Shown here: piece after piece, positions 54,760 through 62,630 of the stretch | Position numbering within the stretch: position 1 is the first letter of the stretch | Layout of the letters: each line of letters opens with the position of its first letter | DNA from: [Flexibacter] sp. ATCC 35103 | Lineage (GTDB): Bacteria; Bacteroidota; Bacteroidia; Flavobacteriales; Flavobacteriaceae | Assembly: GCF_001975985.1 (NCBI RefSeq) | Contig: NZ_MTQF01000006.1 | Coordinates: 438,005-502,004, forward strand | Length of the DNA: 64,000 nt | Direction of reading: 5' to 3' | The notes under the pieces: model-generated | The model's database searches: none | The model's input: only the letters and a program-made list of their open reading frames with translations | Told to the model about the DNA's origin: nothing | Position numbers and translations under genes: made by a program

Positions 54760-55878
54760 CTACCTAACCCTCTTCTTCCTATTTGTTTCATAATCCTCAA
54801 AAATCATTTCGCCCAAACCTTTAAGTCCGGTATAAAATGCTTTTCCCTGGTTCGCTTCGGTAAAATGATTCACAAAACGCTGTAAATACGGATCGTTTGC
54901 AATCATAAACGTCGTAATCGGAATGTGTAATTTTCTGGCTTGCTGCGCCTGAGTATAACATTTGTCTACAATATATTCGTCCAGTCCGTTACTGTTCATA
55001 TAATAAGAACCGTCACGTTCGCGCACGCAACTTGGTTTCCCATCTGTAATCATAAAAATTTGTTTGTTGGTATTTCGCTTTCTGCGCAAAATATCCATCG
55101 CTAATTGAAGTCCTGCAACGGTGTTTGTATGATACGGACCAACTTGCAAATACGGTAAATCTTTAATTGGGATTGTCCAGGCATCGTTCCCAAAAACCAA
55201 AATATCAAGTGTGTCTTTTGGATAACGCGTTGTGATTAATTCGGCTAGTGCCATCGCCACTTTTTTCGCTGGCGTGATCCTGTCTTCTCCATACAAAATC
55301 ATACTGTGGCTGATGTCGATCATCAAAACGGTACTCATTTGAGCTTTGTATTGCGTTTCTTCGACAACCAAATCATTTTCGGTCAGCATAAAACTTTCCA
55401 CTCCGTTGTTGATTTGGGCATTTCGCAAACTTTCGGTTAGCGAAATACGCTCTAAACCATCTCCAAAATTAAATTCACGGAATTCGCCGGTATGCTCATC
55501 TCCATTTCCAGCATGTTTGGTTTTGTGATTTCCGGTTCCGGAACGTTTTAAATTTCCGAAGATTTGATCTAATGCCTGCTGACGAATTGCGCGTTCTGTT
55601 TTAGCAGTGATTCCAAAACCGCCGGTTCCGTCCTCTTTTACTTCGTCTTTTATGTAACCTTTCTTTTTTAAATCTTCGATAAAATCATCGATTGTGTAGT
55701 TTTCGTCGGTAAGTTTATATTCTTTATCCAACTCCCGAAGCCAGTCTATAGCTTCATCAAAATCGCCCGAAGTATGGGTGATTAGCTCTTTGAAAATCCC
55801 AAAAAGTTTATCAAACGGAGACTGAAATGGGGCTTCGTACGTCTTAAAATAAAAACCTTTTTTAAATTCGTTTTTCAT
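54760..55878 (-). CDS. VWA domain protein
   Basis: This 372-residue cytoplasmic protein has a von Willebrand A domain at about 180-365. Its metal-ion adhesion motif DISHS is intact at 188-192, and TGAWK-like loops are replaced by MITDGKPSC. Residues 1-170 are helical with a Gly/His-rich hydrophilic stretch near 113-130. VWA proteins of this type act with MoxR-like ATPases, here encoded next downstream. The process they serve is not evident from the neighbours. Confidence 0.9.
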   Translation of the reverse strand: MKNEFKKGFYFKTYEAPFQSPFDKLFGIFKELITHTSGDFDEAIDWLRELDKEYKLTDENYTIDDFIEDLKKKGYIKDEVKEDGTGGFGITAKTERAIRQQALDQIFGNLKRSGTGNHKTKHAGNGDEHTGEFREFNFGDGLERISLTESLRNAQINNGVESFMLTENDLVVEETQYKAQMSTVLMIDISHSMILYGEDRITPAKKVAMALAELITTRYPKDTLDILVFGNDAWTIPIKDLPYLQVGPYHTNTVAGLQLAMDILRRKRNTNKQIFMITDGKPSCVRERDGSYYMNSNGLDEYIVDKCYTQAQQARKLHIPITTFMIANDPYLQRFVNHFTEANQGKAFYTGLKGLGEMIFEDYETNRKKRVR

Positions 55879-55984
55879 ACTTCTAAAATTAAGCTATTTT
55901 AGAAGTATGAAAAAAGAAACGTTTATTAATTTTTAGTTAAAATATTGAAACAAAACCCGTTGAAATTCCTTATGAATTTAGCAA

Positions 55985-56365
55985 TTATTCAAACTTTCCG
56001 TCAACATAATACCAGGCATTATTTTCGAATTTAAAAGTAGAAAATTCATAATGAACCTGCGGCTGATGGTTTGAATCCAGAAAATAGGCTTTAAACTCAA
56101 CTGTAGTATCCGCAAAACTTAAGATCTCGAGTTTTTGCCATTTGTTGCTTGTTGCCCATTTTAAGATTTCTGCTTTTGAATAATATTTTCGTTCAGAAAT
56201 ATAGGTTGTTTCCAAAAGATAATCGGCATTATGAATTACGTATGCCGAATATCTTGAACGCATTAATGCCAAAGCTGTTGGCGCTTTTTGATTACTTTCA
56301 AGATATAATCCGCAGCAATCCTTAAACAATAAACCGGTATCGCAAAAGCATTTTTTATTCTCCAT
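55985..56365 (-). CDS. YchJ family protein with SEC-C motif
   Basis: This 126-residue protein has an N-terminal zinc-binding SEC-C motif (CFCDTG then DCCG). An NTF2-like domain follows, with ALALMRSRYSAYVIHNADYLL and a C-terminal W-Y-V-D segment. This matches YchJ-like proteins of unknown function. The ATG at 56365 is preferred to a TTG one codon earlier. The start overlaps the upstream gene by 11 nt. Confidence 0.9.
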   Translation of the reverse strand: MENKKCFCDTGLLFKDCCGLYLESNQKAPTALALMRSRYSAYVIHNADYLLETTYISERKYYSKAEILKWATSNKWQKLEILSFADTTVEFKAYFLDSNHQPQVHYEFSTFKFENNAWYYVDGKFE

Positions 56366-56582
56366 CAACTTGCTCTTCGCCGTTAATTTTTACGTGTAAT
56401 TGATTTAATAAAACCTGATATCTGCTTATTTCTCTCAAGTCTTCATCTTCTTCTGCATGGTCTAACATTTCGTCTAAAGTTTCGTTTACTTCAAGCAATT
56501 TGTTATTGGCTTCTCTATCGTTTTTTGCAGCAATTAAGTCAATAATTTCCTGTACACTTACTTTTAAATCTTCGAATTTCAT
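56355..56582 (-). CDS. Small acidic conserved protein
   Basis: This 75-residue protein is strongly acidic and predicted fully helical, with heptad-like spacing (VQEIIDLIAAKNDREANNKL, then VNETLDEMLDHAEEDEDL). I do not recognise a family. It overlaps the YchJ-like gene by 11 nt, so the two are translated together. Whether they work together is unknown. Confidence 0.7.
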   Translation of the reverse strand: MKFEDLKVSVQEIIDLIAAKNDREANNKLLEVNETLDEMLDHAEEDEDLREISRYQVLLNQLHVKINGEEQVDGE

Positions 56583-56624
56583 ATTTTTTGTTTTTTTTGT
56601 TTCAGGTTTCAGGTTGAAATGAGA

Positions 56625-56730
56625 ATTTTACCGCAAAGTTCGCAAAGTTTTTTTTAAATATCTAAGGCTAAAAAAAGTTCGCAAAGCTTTGCGAACTTTG
56701 CGTAAATCTTTGTGTCCTTTGCGGTAAAAT
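56625..56730. repeat. Nested hairpin repeat (CGCAAAG type), second copy
   Basis: Arms ATTTTACCGCAAAG (56625-56638) and CTTTGCGGTAAAAT (56717-56730) enclose the perfect 24-bp palindrome at 56675-56698 with core TTCGCAAAGCTTTGCGAA. It lies between two minus-strand genes. Confidence 0.8.
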
Positions 56731-56807
56731 TCACGTTCCAGCTTTCAAGTTCCAAGTTACTCGTTGTAAAAACCTGAAACCTGAAACAAAGAAAACCTGA
56801 AACTTTT

Positions 56808-56957
56808 TTATTTCTCTTCCTTTTTGTCTTCGTTAAACTTCTTGATAATTTCTTTTAGCTTTTCTTTACGTGCAATTTCAGCCTGTTTTACTTTGTTTTG
56901 GGCTTTGTGCAATTTGTCGTTGTGTTTTTTGATATTCCTTTCGTTGTTGCGTCCCAT
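56808..56957 (-). CDS. Small Lys-rich helical protein
   Basis: This 49-residue basic frame begins MGRNNERNIKKHNDKLHKA and ends IIKKFNEDKKEEK, a single predicted amphipathic helix. Its ATG overlaps the stop codon of the upstream gene (TAATG), which supports translation. I know no family. It is too short for most gene callers. Confidence 0.65.
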   Translation of the reverse strand: MGRNNERNIKKHNDKLHKAQNKVKQAEIARKEKLKEIIKKFNEDKKEEK

Positions 56958-57499
56958 TATATTTCTCTTTTAATTTCTTCTAAAGTTTTCTCAGTATAAA
57001 TCAATTCGGTGATAATTTGTTTTCGCAAATCATCTATATCTTCATAATCAAAATGCTTTGCCCATGAAGTTAATTGCTGCAAATTTCTAATTTGTTTGAT
57101 TCGTTTTGTGGTTTCAAAACTAGTTCTTAAAACTGGTTTTCCATCATATTCAGGGTTTTTCTTGTGCTGATATGTTACGGTATTTTTATCAAAATTAGCT
57201 TCGATATAATATAGCTTTTCCTGAGCATTATCAGGATAAAATTCGTTCCAGGCAGCAAATCCTATTTTGGTTTTCGATTCGGTTTCAGGATCACGAGCGA
57301 TCAAACGCCATTTGCTGTTTGCGAGTCTTCCCCAATGATTTGAAACGCGATACATTCCGGTTTCTGTATAATAATAGGTACTTCCGGCTTTGCTTTCAAA
57401 CTGTTTCTTTAAACCTTCAATTTCATTTGGCAGCACTTCATGAAAAACACAAAACGTATTTTTGAACGAATTAGGATGTGGCTTGAAGTTTTTTTGCAT
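56957..57499 (-). CDS. Conserved hypothetical protein
   Basis: This 180-residue soluble protein is rich in aromatic and charged residues, for example STYYYTETGMYRVSNHWGRLANSKWRL and KIGFAAWNEFYPDN in separate strands. A helical C-terminus (IDDLRKQIITELIYTEKTLEEI) follows. I recognise no family or catalytic motif. The ATG at 57499 is preferred to a TTG two codons upstream. It shares a 1-nt overlap with the small Lys-rich gene. Confidence 0.65.
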   Translation of the reverse strand: MQKNFKPHPNSFKNTFCVFHEVLPNEIEGLKKQFESKAGSTYYYTETGMYRVSNHWGRLANSKWRLIARDPETESKTKIGFAAWNEFYPDNAQEKLYYIEANFDKNTVTYQHKKNPEYDGKPVLRTSFETTKRIKQIRNLQQLTSWAKHFDYEDIDDLRKQIITELIYTEKTLEEIKREI

Positions 57500-57551
57500 G
57501 TGCAAATATACTCAGATTGTCTAAAACTCCCTAAAACAAACATAAATTGAT

Positions 57552-57559
57552 TAACTTTG
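57552..57559 (+). promoter_or_regulatory. -7 promoter box (TAACTTTG)
   Basis: TAACTTTG matches TAnnTTTG and lies 27 nt upstream of the start of the 83-residue gene. Confidence 0.5.
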
Positions 57560-57586
57560 TACCTTCAATTTTAAAATAAAAAGGTC

Positions 57587-57838
57587 ATGTCTAAAGATTC
57601 ACAAGAGAAAATGTTGCAAAAAGGAGTTTATACAGGCATCATGGAGAAAGATGAAAACAACAATTATTTTTGTGGTGAATATCTTTTAGATTATAAAATC
57701 GCACACGCTAATCATACTTTAGGCGAATTGATTACTATAAAATCCGTGATTGAAAATCCAAGCGATATTAGCTATGATAAATATCCTAAGAAATCTAAGA
57801 ACTTTCATAAGGCAAATCAGAAATCTGAGGATAAATAA
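57587..57838 (+). CDS. Small conserved hypothetical protein
   Basis: This 83-residue cytoplasmic protein has a beta-rich middle (GVYTGIMEKDENNNYFCGEYLLDY) and a Lys-rich tail. No motif or family is evident to me. It has its own promoter box and is divergent from the minus-strand cluster. A repeat region follows. Confidence 0.65.
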   Translation: MSKDSQEKMLQKGVYTGIMEKDENNNYFCGEYLLDYKIAHANHTLGELITIKSVIENPSDISYDKYPKKSKNFHKANQKSEDK

Positions 57839-58317
57839 GATTTGTTTCAGGTTTGATTTGTTTCAGGTTTCAGGTTTGAAATGAGAGTTTAACGCAAAGA
57901 GCGCTAAGAATTTATCTTACGGAACGTTTAGAAAACACAAAGTTCGCAAAGCTGGTTGAATACCTCGCTTTGCGAATTTTTATTTTATTAAATTTCGTAA
58001 ATAAAAAACTTTGCGTCTTTGCGTGATTGAATTTGACGCTTATTAAACATAGCATTGAGAATTTCGCGCAAAGACGCAAAGTCGCAAAGCTTGATTAATA
58101 TGAAAGATTCACAAACTTTGTGTTTTTTACAAACTGCTTAATAAAAAAACTTTGTGTGCTTTACGGTTAACCTCCCGAGGCTTCGGGAGCGGGAAATGGC
58201 TCCTTATTATTAAACAGAGACAAATATTGTTTTTGGAATTCAGAATCAATATTTTACATATTTTTAGAATATTTTTTGCATCAAAAGTAAAAAGTTAAAA
58301 AAAAGTGTACCTTTGCA
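57839..58317. repeat. Gap with degenerate CGCAAAG hairpins and a CCCGA palindrome
   Basis: The 543-bp gap (57839-58381) holds several pieces of the CGCAAAG family (57893-57904, 57942-57977, 58010-58024, 58065-58090) in mixed orientation, more decayed than the copies at 52.1 and 56.6 kb. CTCCCGAGGCTTCGGGAG is at 58172-58189. No gene is seen. Confidence 0.65.
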
Positions 58318-58325
58318 AAAAATTT
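58318..58325 (+). promoter_or_regulatory. -7 promoter box (TACCTTTG) before the J-KTSC gene
   Basis: TACCTTTG matches TAnnTTTG and lies 56 nt upstream of the start codon, leaving a sizeable 5' leader. No good -33 box is seen. Confidence 0.55.
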
Positions 58326-58381
58326 GTCTTTTGAACAATTAATTTCAATTTCAAACTAATAGACAAGTAGTTACCTTATTT

Positions 58382-58822
58382 ATGAAAAAAATAGTTGAAT
58401 ACCGCAAGTTACTAAACGTAGACAAAACTGCAGAGTTAAAAGATTTAAAAACAATCTATCGTAATGCGATGAAAGAATCTCATCCTGATAAATTTCAAGG
58501 TGATGATGCAGGTTTAAAAGAAGCAGAAGAGAAAAGTAAGGCTATCATCGAGGCTTATCACTTTTTGGTAAGTATTAATCCTGAGACGATTAAAGCAAAT
58601 TTACCGGAATACACAGAGACTATCGCAACTTCATCAATTACTGATTATAAATTTGTTGAAGGCCGTTTGATCATCGATTTCTCTAACGGAAGTGTTTACG
58701 AATACATTAGTGTTCCTAAAGCAACTTACGTGAAAATGGTAAATGCTGATTCTCCTGGAAGATTCGCAAAAAGACACATTCTGAACTCTTTTACCTGGAG
58801 AAAGAAAACAAATCAAGAATAG
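58382..58822 (+). CDS. J-domain / KTSC domain fusion protein
   Basis: This 146-residue protein joins an N-terminal DnaJ-like J-domain to a C-terminal KTSC domain. The J-domain spans residues 1-65 with the HPD tripeptide at 34-36. The KTSC domain spans about 82-140, with ITDYKFVEGRLIIDFSNGSVYEY and PGRFAKRHI. The intact HPD predicts an interaction with Hsp70. KTSC is a small domain of unknown function. It is monocistronic with its own promoter box and terminator. Confidence 0.85.
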   Translation: MKKIVEYRKLLNVDKTAELKDLKTIYRNAMKESHPDKFQGDDAGLKEAEEKSKAIIEAYHFLVSINPETIKANLPEYTETIATSSITDYKFVEGRLIIDFSNGSVYEYISVPKATYVKMVNADSPGRFAKRHILNSFTWRKKTNQE

Positions 58823-58842
58823 ATTTACATCAAAATATTTAC

Positions 58843-58873
58843 AAAAGCACTCTCTTACAAGAGTGCTTTTTTT
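58843..58873 (+). terminator. Intrinsic terminator
   Basis: AAAAGCACTCT pairs with AGAGTGCTTTT, followed by Ts, 20 nt after the J-KTSC gene. Confidence 0.88.
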
Positions 58874-59039
58874 ATGCACAAAAATTAAAAAATTATCTAT
58901 TTAGATTCATAATAACGATATAATTAAGAGTTTTAAATCAAATCAGACCAATAAACACACTGATTAGATGCGAATTAACATAAAAAAAACTATAACAAAA
59001 TTTTAGGTTACAAAATTCTTTATGTTTTATAATTTTAGA

Positions 59040-59047
59040 TACTTTTG
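59040..59047 (+). promoter_or_regulatory. -7 promoter box (TACTTTTG) before the TlpA-like gene
   Basis: TACTTTTG matches TAnnTTTG, 34 nt upstream of the start codon. Confidence 0.5.
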
Positions 59048-59081
59048 TTGCACAAATCAATTAACTAATTAATTTTTTATA

Positions 59082-60248
59082 ATGAAAAAAATACTTTTTT
59101 TACTAACTGCTTCTGTAGCGATTATTTCATGCAGCAAAGTTAAAGACGGAGAATACCTAATTACAGGAACTGCAACAGGTATTGAAAACGGAAAAACAAT
59201 CATTCTTCAAGGTCAGGATCCTACTACAAAGATGGCGGTATCTCTTGACACAGTAAAAGTTGAAAACGGAAAATTCGAAATAAAAGGAAAAGTAACAGAA
59301 CCAGCATTTCATACTTTAATCCTTCAGGGTGCTAACGGACCAATCCCTTTTATATTAGAAACTGGAGAAATTAGTATTGCTATTGATAAAGACAGTATTC
59401 ATAAATCTAAAGTTTCAGGAACTTATAACAATGATGAGTACGTAAAATTCAATGAGGATTTAACAAAAACTCAAAAAAGTTTAGTTGATTTTCAGAAAAA
59501 GAATACTCAAAAAATGCAACAAGCTCAACAAGCTCAAGATACAGCAACTATCAACGGTTTGATGAAACAATATATGACTTTACAAACTGAAGTTCAGGAA
59601 AACTCTAAAAAGAAATATTTAGCTTACGCTGAAAGTCATCCAAAAGCATACATCTCTGCTTTGATTATTCAAAGTATGATCGCTGATCCAACTGCTGATA
59701 TTAAAAAGACTGAAAGCTTATACAATGCTTTAGATGAGTCTTTGAAAAACAGTACTCCTGGAAAAGAAATTAAAGCAAAACTAGGTCAAGCAAAAATGCC
59801 TGCAGTTGGTGCGTCAGCAGCTCCTGTTGGTAGCCCTAACTGAAGAGCCGATTTTTCAGCTCCTAATCCGGAAGGAAAAGTAGTATCGCTTAAACAAAGT
59901 TTAGGTAAAGTTACTATCGTTGATTTCTGGGCTTCATGGTGCGGACCATGCAGAAAGGAAAACCCTAATGTTGTAGCTATTTATAAAGAACTACACTCAA
60001 AAGGATTGAATATTATTGGTGTTTCTCTGGATAAAGAAGCAGCAGCGTGGAAAGAAGCTATCGCAAAAGATGGTTTAACCTGGACACATGTTTCTAACTT
60101 GAAATTTTGGGAAGAGCCAATTGCAAAACAATACGGAGTAGAATCTATTCCGGCAACTTTTATTCTTGATGCATCAGGAAAAGTGGTTGCGCAAGACTTA
60201 AGAGGTCCTGAATTGAAAGCAAAAATAGTAGAGCTTTTAGCTAAATAA
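59082..60248 (+). pseudogene. TlpA-like thiol-disulfide oxidoreductase interrupted by in-frame TGA
   Basis: The frame encodes a lipoprotein (Cys17) with an N-terminal DUF4369 domain at about 20-120 and a helical linker. After a TGA at codon 254 (59841-59843) it continues in the same frame as a full thioredoxin-like TlpA domain with WCGPC at 286-290. Read through, it would be 388 residues, normal for this family of periplasmic redox lipoproteins. No good start codon lies just after the TGA. A nonsense mutation, readthrough or sequence error are all possible. Confidence 0.8.
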
Positions 60249-60269
60249 TATCAATTTTCAGAATAAATA

Positions 60270-60298
60270 AAAAATCTCCCTAGTGGAGATTTTTTTTT
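60270..60298 (+). terminator. Intrinsic terminator after the TlpA-like gene
   Basis: AAAAATCTCC pairs with GGAGATTTTT, followed by a longer T run, 22 nt after the stop codon. Confidence 0.88.
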
Positions 60299-60439
60299 GT
60301 TTAGCTCAATACATAAAGCAAAAGAATAACTTAAGATTCAATTTTAATTTATGGTCATTCGGGGCGTTTTTACTTATTTATAAGCCACTAAATCACTATT
60401 ACTTATTATTTGTAAAATAGTACAATATCGTTCTTAAAA

Positions 60440-60622
60440 AGTCATCGCGAAAAGGTTTTAAATATAAATATCTCTTTTGGATTATTATTTGATAAAAAAT
60501 CCAATCACAAATAATATGAGCCGATCTTTTCTATTAACTTTATTCTTGATTTATTAGGAAAACTGGTTGATTTAGACTTAAGCGCTCAGAATAAAAAGCA
60601 AAAAATAGCTAATAAACGCTAA
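60440..60622 (+). pseudogene. Decayed duplicate of the TlpA-like gene 3' end
   Basis: From about 60530 the frame reads FILDLLGKLVDLDLS, then a Lys-rich stretch and a stop. It parallels the intact FILDASGKVVAQDLR of the upstream gene and its C-terminus, with many shared bases between 60156-60248 and 60533-60622. Weaker similarity extends left to about 60440. No start or CxxC remains. It explains part of the gap between TlpA and tRNA-Tyr. Confidence 0.6.
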
Positions 60623-60744
60623 AGAATAATCCTATATTTTTAAAAAAATCAAAAAAATATCCCAACATAAGATTTTTTATTTTATTCAATTCCAACGAAT
60701 TAAAAAATAACTTTAAAATAACTTAAAATTAAGTTCATTTTTTG

Positions 60745-60775
60745 TTTGTAAACATGAAAAACGTTCCTATATTTG
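60745..60775 (+). promoter_or_regulatory. Promoter of tRNA-Tyr
   Basis: TTTG (60745-60748), a 19-nt spacer and TATATTTG (60768-60775) match the Bacteroidota consensus in every position, 39 nt before the tRNA. Confidence 0.85.
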
Positions 60776-60814
60776 CAACCGCTTAGAACAACAAAGCGCA
60801 CTAACGCTGAGATC

Positions 60815-60895
60815 GGGGAGATACTCAAGCGGCCAACGAGGGCAGACTGTAAATCTGCTGTGAAAACTTCGCAGGTTCGAATCCTGCTCTCCCCA
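60815..60895 (+). tRNA. tRNA-Tyr (GUA)
   Basis: The acceptor stem GGGGAGA (60815-60821) pairs with TCTCCCC (60888-60894), with discriminator A. The anticodon is GTA at 60849-60851 in the loop ACTGTAAAT. The T arm is GCAGGTTCGAATCCTGC. An extended variable arm makes it class II, as expected for bacterial tRNA-Tyr. CCA is not encoded. Confidence 0.97.
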
Positions 60896-60948
60896 CAAAA
60901 GTAAAAGGAGTAAAAAGTTCACTTTTTAAATCTTTTCAAAAATTTGAT

Positions 60949-60982
60949 AAAACCTGCAAATCCTAGGATTTACAGGTTTTTT
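60949..60982 (+). terminator. Intrinsic terminator of tRNA-Tyr
   Basis: AAAACCTG, an AAATCC/GGATTT inner stem and CAGGTTTT form a long hairpin followed by TTCTTTT. Confidence 0.85.
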
Positions 60983-61158
60983 CTTTTATAATGCTTTTCA
61001 ATTTCTAAACTGTATTACGCAGTTTTAGTGTTGGCCTAATGAGCTTAAAAATTGATTTATCCTTCCTAAATGGGTATGATTTAGTATCTGAAATATATTC
61101 TTAATTTTAGATACATTTTCCTCTCTGATTTTTCAAAAATTATAATAAAAAAGTAAAT

Positions 61159-61504
61159 ATGAAAAAAATTCTACTCATTACAACGCTAATCTTGTTTTCT
61201 GTAAATGCCTTTGCTCAAAAACTAACTAAAAAAGAATTTGAGCAGGCAAAGAAAATTTTTCCGTTTGAAAAAGACCCGGCAAAAAAAGCCAGGCTTCTAA
61301 ATCGAGTTGCATTATATTATGAGGAATGAGTCACCAAATGATATCGACAGTTGTTCTGTACTTAACCGCCAGTCATTCAATTTGGGATTAAAACTAAAAT
61401 CAAAGAAAATAATCGCAGCCAGCATGTTAATTGACGGTCAGATTGCTAATAGAAAGAAAGATACAATCCTGGCTCAAAAACTGAAAAAGAAGGCGCTAAA
61501 TTGA
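61159..61504 (+). pseudogene. Broken and truncated gene for a secreted TPR-like protein
   Basis: A signal peptide (MKKILLITTLILFSVNAFAQ) and KKARLLNRVALYYEE end at a TGA at 61327. The adjoining frame continues at once with ESPNDIDSCSVLNRQSF and TPR-like helices, ending IANRKKDTILAQKLKKKALN at 61504. A frameshift near 61320 plus loss of the 3' part is the simplest reading. Related full-length proteins are often TPR-containing sensor kinases. The remnant ends exactly where another truncated gene ends. Confidence 0.65.
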
Positions 61505-61687
61505 GGAATCGTCCGGATTTGAATCTCCTTCAAATCGATAAAATGCATCCACATTAAATTCAGTAGAATCAAATGTTCTATTTAACTTTTTACAGTCTAA
61601 TGTTGAGTTACTAAGATTAAAATCAAAAGTATATCCCTCTGCTTGCTTTACAGTTATCGCCTCTGTTAGTGTATCGTAATTTGTCAT
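61496..61687 (-). pseudogene. Truncated small 'phosphoribosylpyrophosphate synthetase'-labelled family protein
   Basis: The 63 residues begin MTNYDTLTEAITVKQAEGYTFDFNL and reach FYRFEGDSNPDDSSI. From memory this matches the first two thirds of a small Bacteroidota family of about 100 residues that databases often mislabel as PRPP synthetase. Its usual C-terminal strand region is missing. The stop lies within the 3' end of the convergent broken gene, so both lost their ends at the same place. Confidence 0.6.
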
Positions 61688-61713
61688 TTTTCTTAAGTTT
61701 TTAATTCTATATT

Positions 61714-61962
61714 TTATAATTTTAGATTGATATAAAAATTATAATCAATAGAGTTGGTTTTCGTTAGAGCAAAACTAATTCTAAACACAACTGGAGTTTC
61801 TATAGAAAAGTTATCAAAAATTATAAATATTAAAGATTTAAAGAAATATTGTAGATTTATTAAAATATTGTTCATTTTAAATTGACCGTATCTTTCAGAA
61901 TAACAAATGATTACATGAATAAAAAAGCAGTAAACTGCTATTTGATAAAACCATTTAAGCAT
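61714..61962 (-). CDS. Doubtful hydrophobic reading frame
   Basis: This 82-residue frame has one hydrophobic stretch (IAVYCFFIHVIICY) and otherwise low-complexity Ile/Phe/Asn-rich sequence, as expected by chance in AT-rich DNA. No homologue, promoter or partner is evident. It is listed only because the 592-bp gap from 61688 to 62279 holds nothing better apart from a terminator-like hairpin. Confidence 0.15.
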   Translation of the reverse strand: MLKWFYQIAVYCFFIHVIICYSERYGQFKMNNILINLQYFFKSLIFIIFDNFSIETPVVFRISFALTKTNSIDYNFYINLKL

Positions 61963-62075
61963 ATCAATATCAGGTCTAAGATTGAAGATCCAATTCTTTA
62001 GATAGAAAACTTTTCTAACTCCATCTTCCTTACTCAGTATTAATTTGGTGAAAGAAGCAGCCTGAAAAAGACCCG

Positions 62076-62105
62076 TAATCTCAGTACAACGAGATTATTT
62101 TTTTC
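62076..62105 (+). terminator. Intrinsic terminator-like hairpin without an evident gene
   Basis: TAATCTC (62076-62082) pairs with GAGATTA (62091-62097), followed by a T run. No convincing plus-strand gene precedes it, so it may be left from a lost gene. Confidence 0.6.
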
Positions 62106-62279
62106 TTAATCTAGGTTAATGGATAGACTTTCGAACCTTCCGTAAGTTTGTAAAAGATATTTAGCCCGAATTAAGTGAGACCTCGATTTAAAATTCTCGA
62201 TTTATGATAATAGCTTATCTTTAAGAGATGAATTTTAGTTCTCTTTAGTCTAAAAAAATAATGATATAATTTAAAATAT

Positions 62280-62570
62280 ATGGAAACAATAAAACTAGAA
62301 TTAGACGAGAAAAAACATGGCGCTTTTAATCTTTATGTTGATGGCAAAAAACTAGGCGAAATGACGGTAAGCTTAAAAAATGATTTACTAACCGTTTACC
62401 ATACAGGAGTTGAGCCGGAAGCCGAAGGAAAAGGTTATGCCAAAAAATTGCTGAACGAAATGACATCGTATGTGCGTGCTAATAATTTAATGGTTTTACC
62501 GCTTTGTCCTTACGTACACGCACAATTCAAAAAACATCCCGATGAATATCTTGATATCTGGAAAAAATAA
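62280..62570 (+). CDS. Small GCN5-related N-acetyltransferase (GNAT, YjdJ-like)
   Basis: This 96-residue single-domain protein has LTVYHTGVEPEAEGKGYAKKLLNEM as strand and acetyl-CoA loop, then a C-terminal LMVLPLCPYVHAQFKKHPDEY. This is the signature of the short GNAT_CG family. These bind acetyl-CoA and have unclear acceptors. It precedes an esterase gene by 60 nt in the same orientation. Confidence 0.9.
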   Translation: METIKLELDEKKHGAFNLYVDGKKLGEMTVSLKNDLLTVYHTGVEPEAEGKGYAKKLLNEMTSYVRANNLMVLPLCPYVHAQFKKHPDEYLDIWKK

Positions 62571-62630
62571 ATCTGATGAATCTGCGTAAAAATTTACGTT
62601 ATCCAAATTCCTATTTAAAAAATAAAACTT

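Noticed and set aside
59841..59843. TGA as a selenocysteine codon in the TlpA-like gene
   Set aside because: The position lies in a variable linker, not at the redox CxxC. I see no SECIS-like hairpin directly after it, and Flavobacterium is not expected to make selenoproteins.
61496..61687. Real phosphoribosylpyrophosphate synthetase activity
   Set aside because: The fragment has no PRPP-binding motif, and the name is a common database mislabel for a tiny unrelated protein family.
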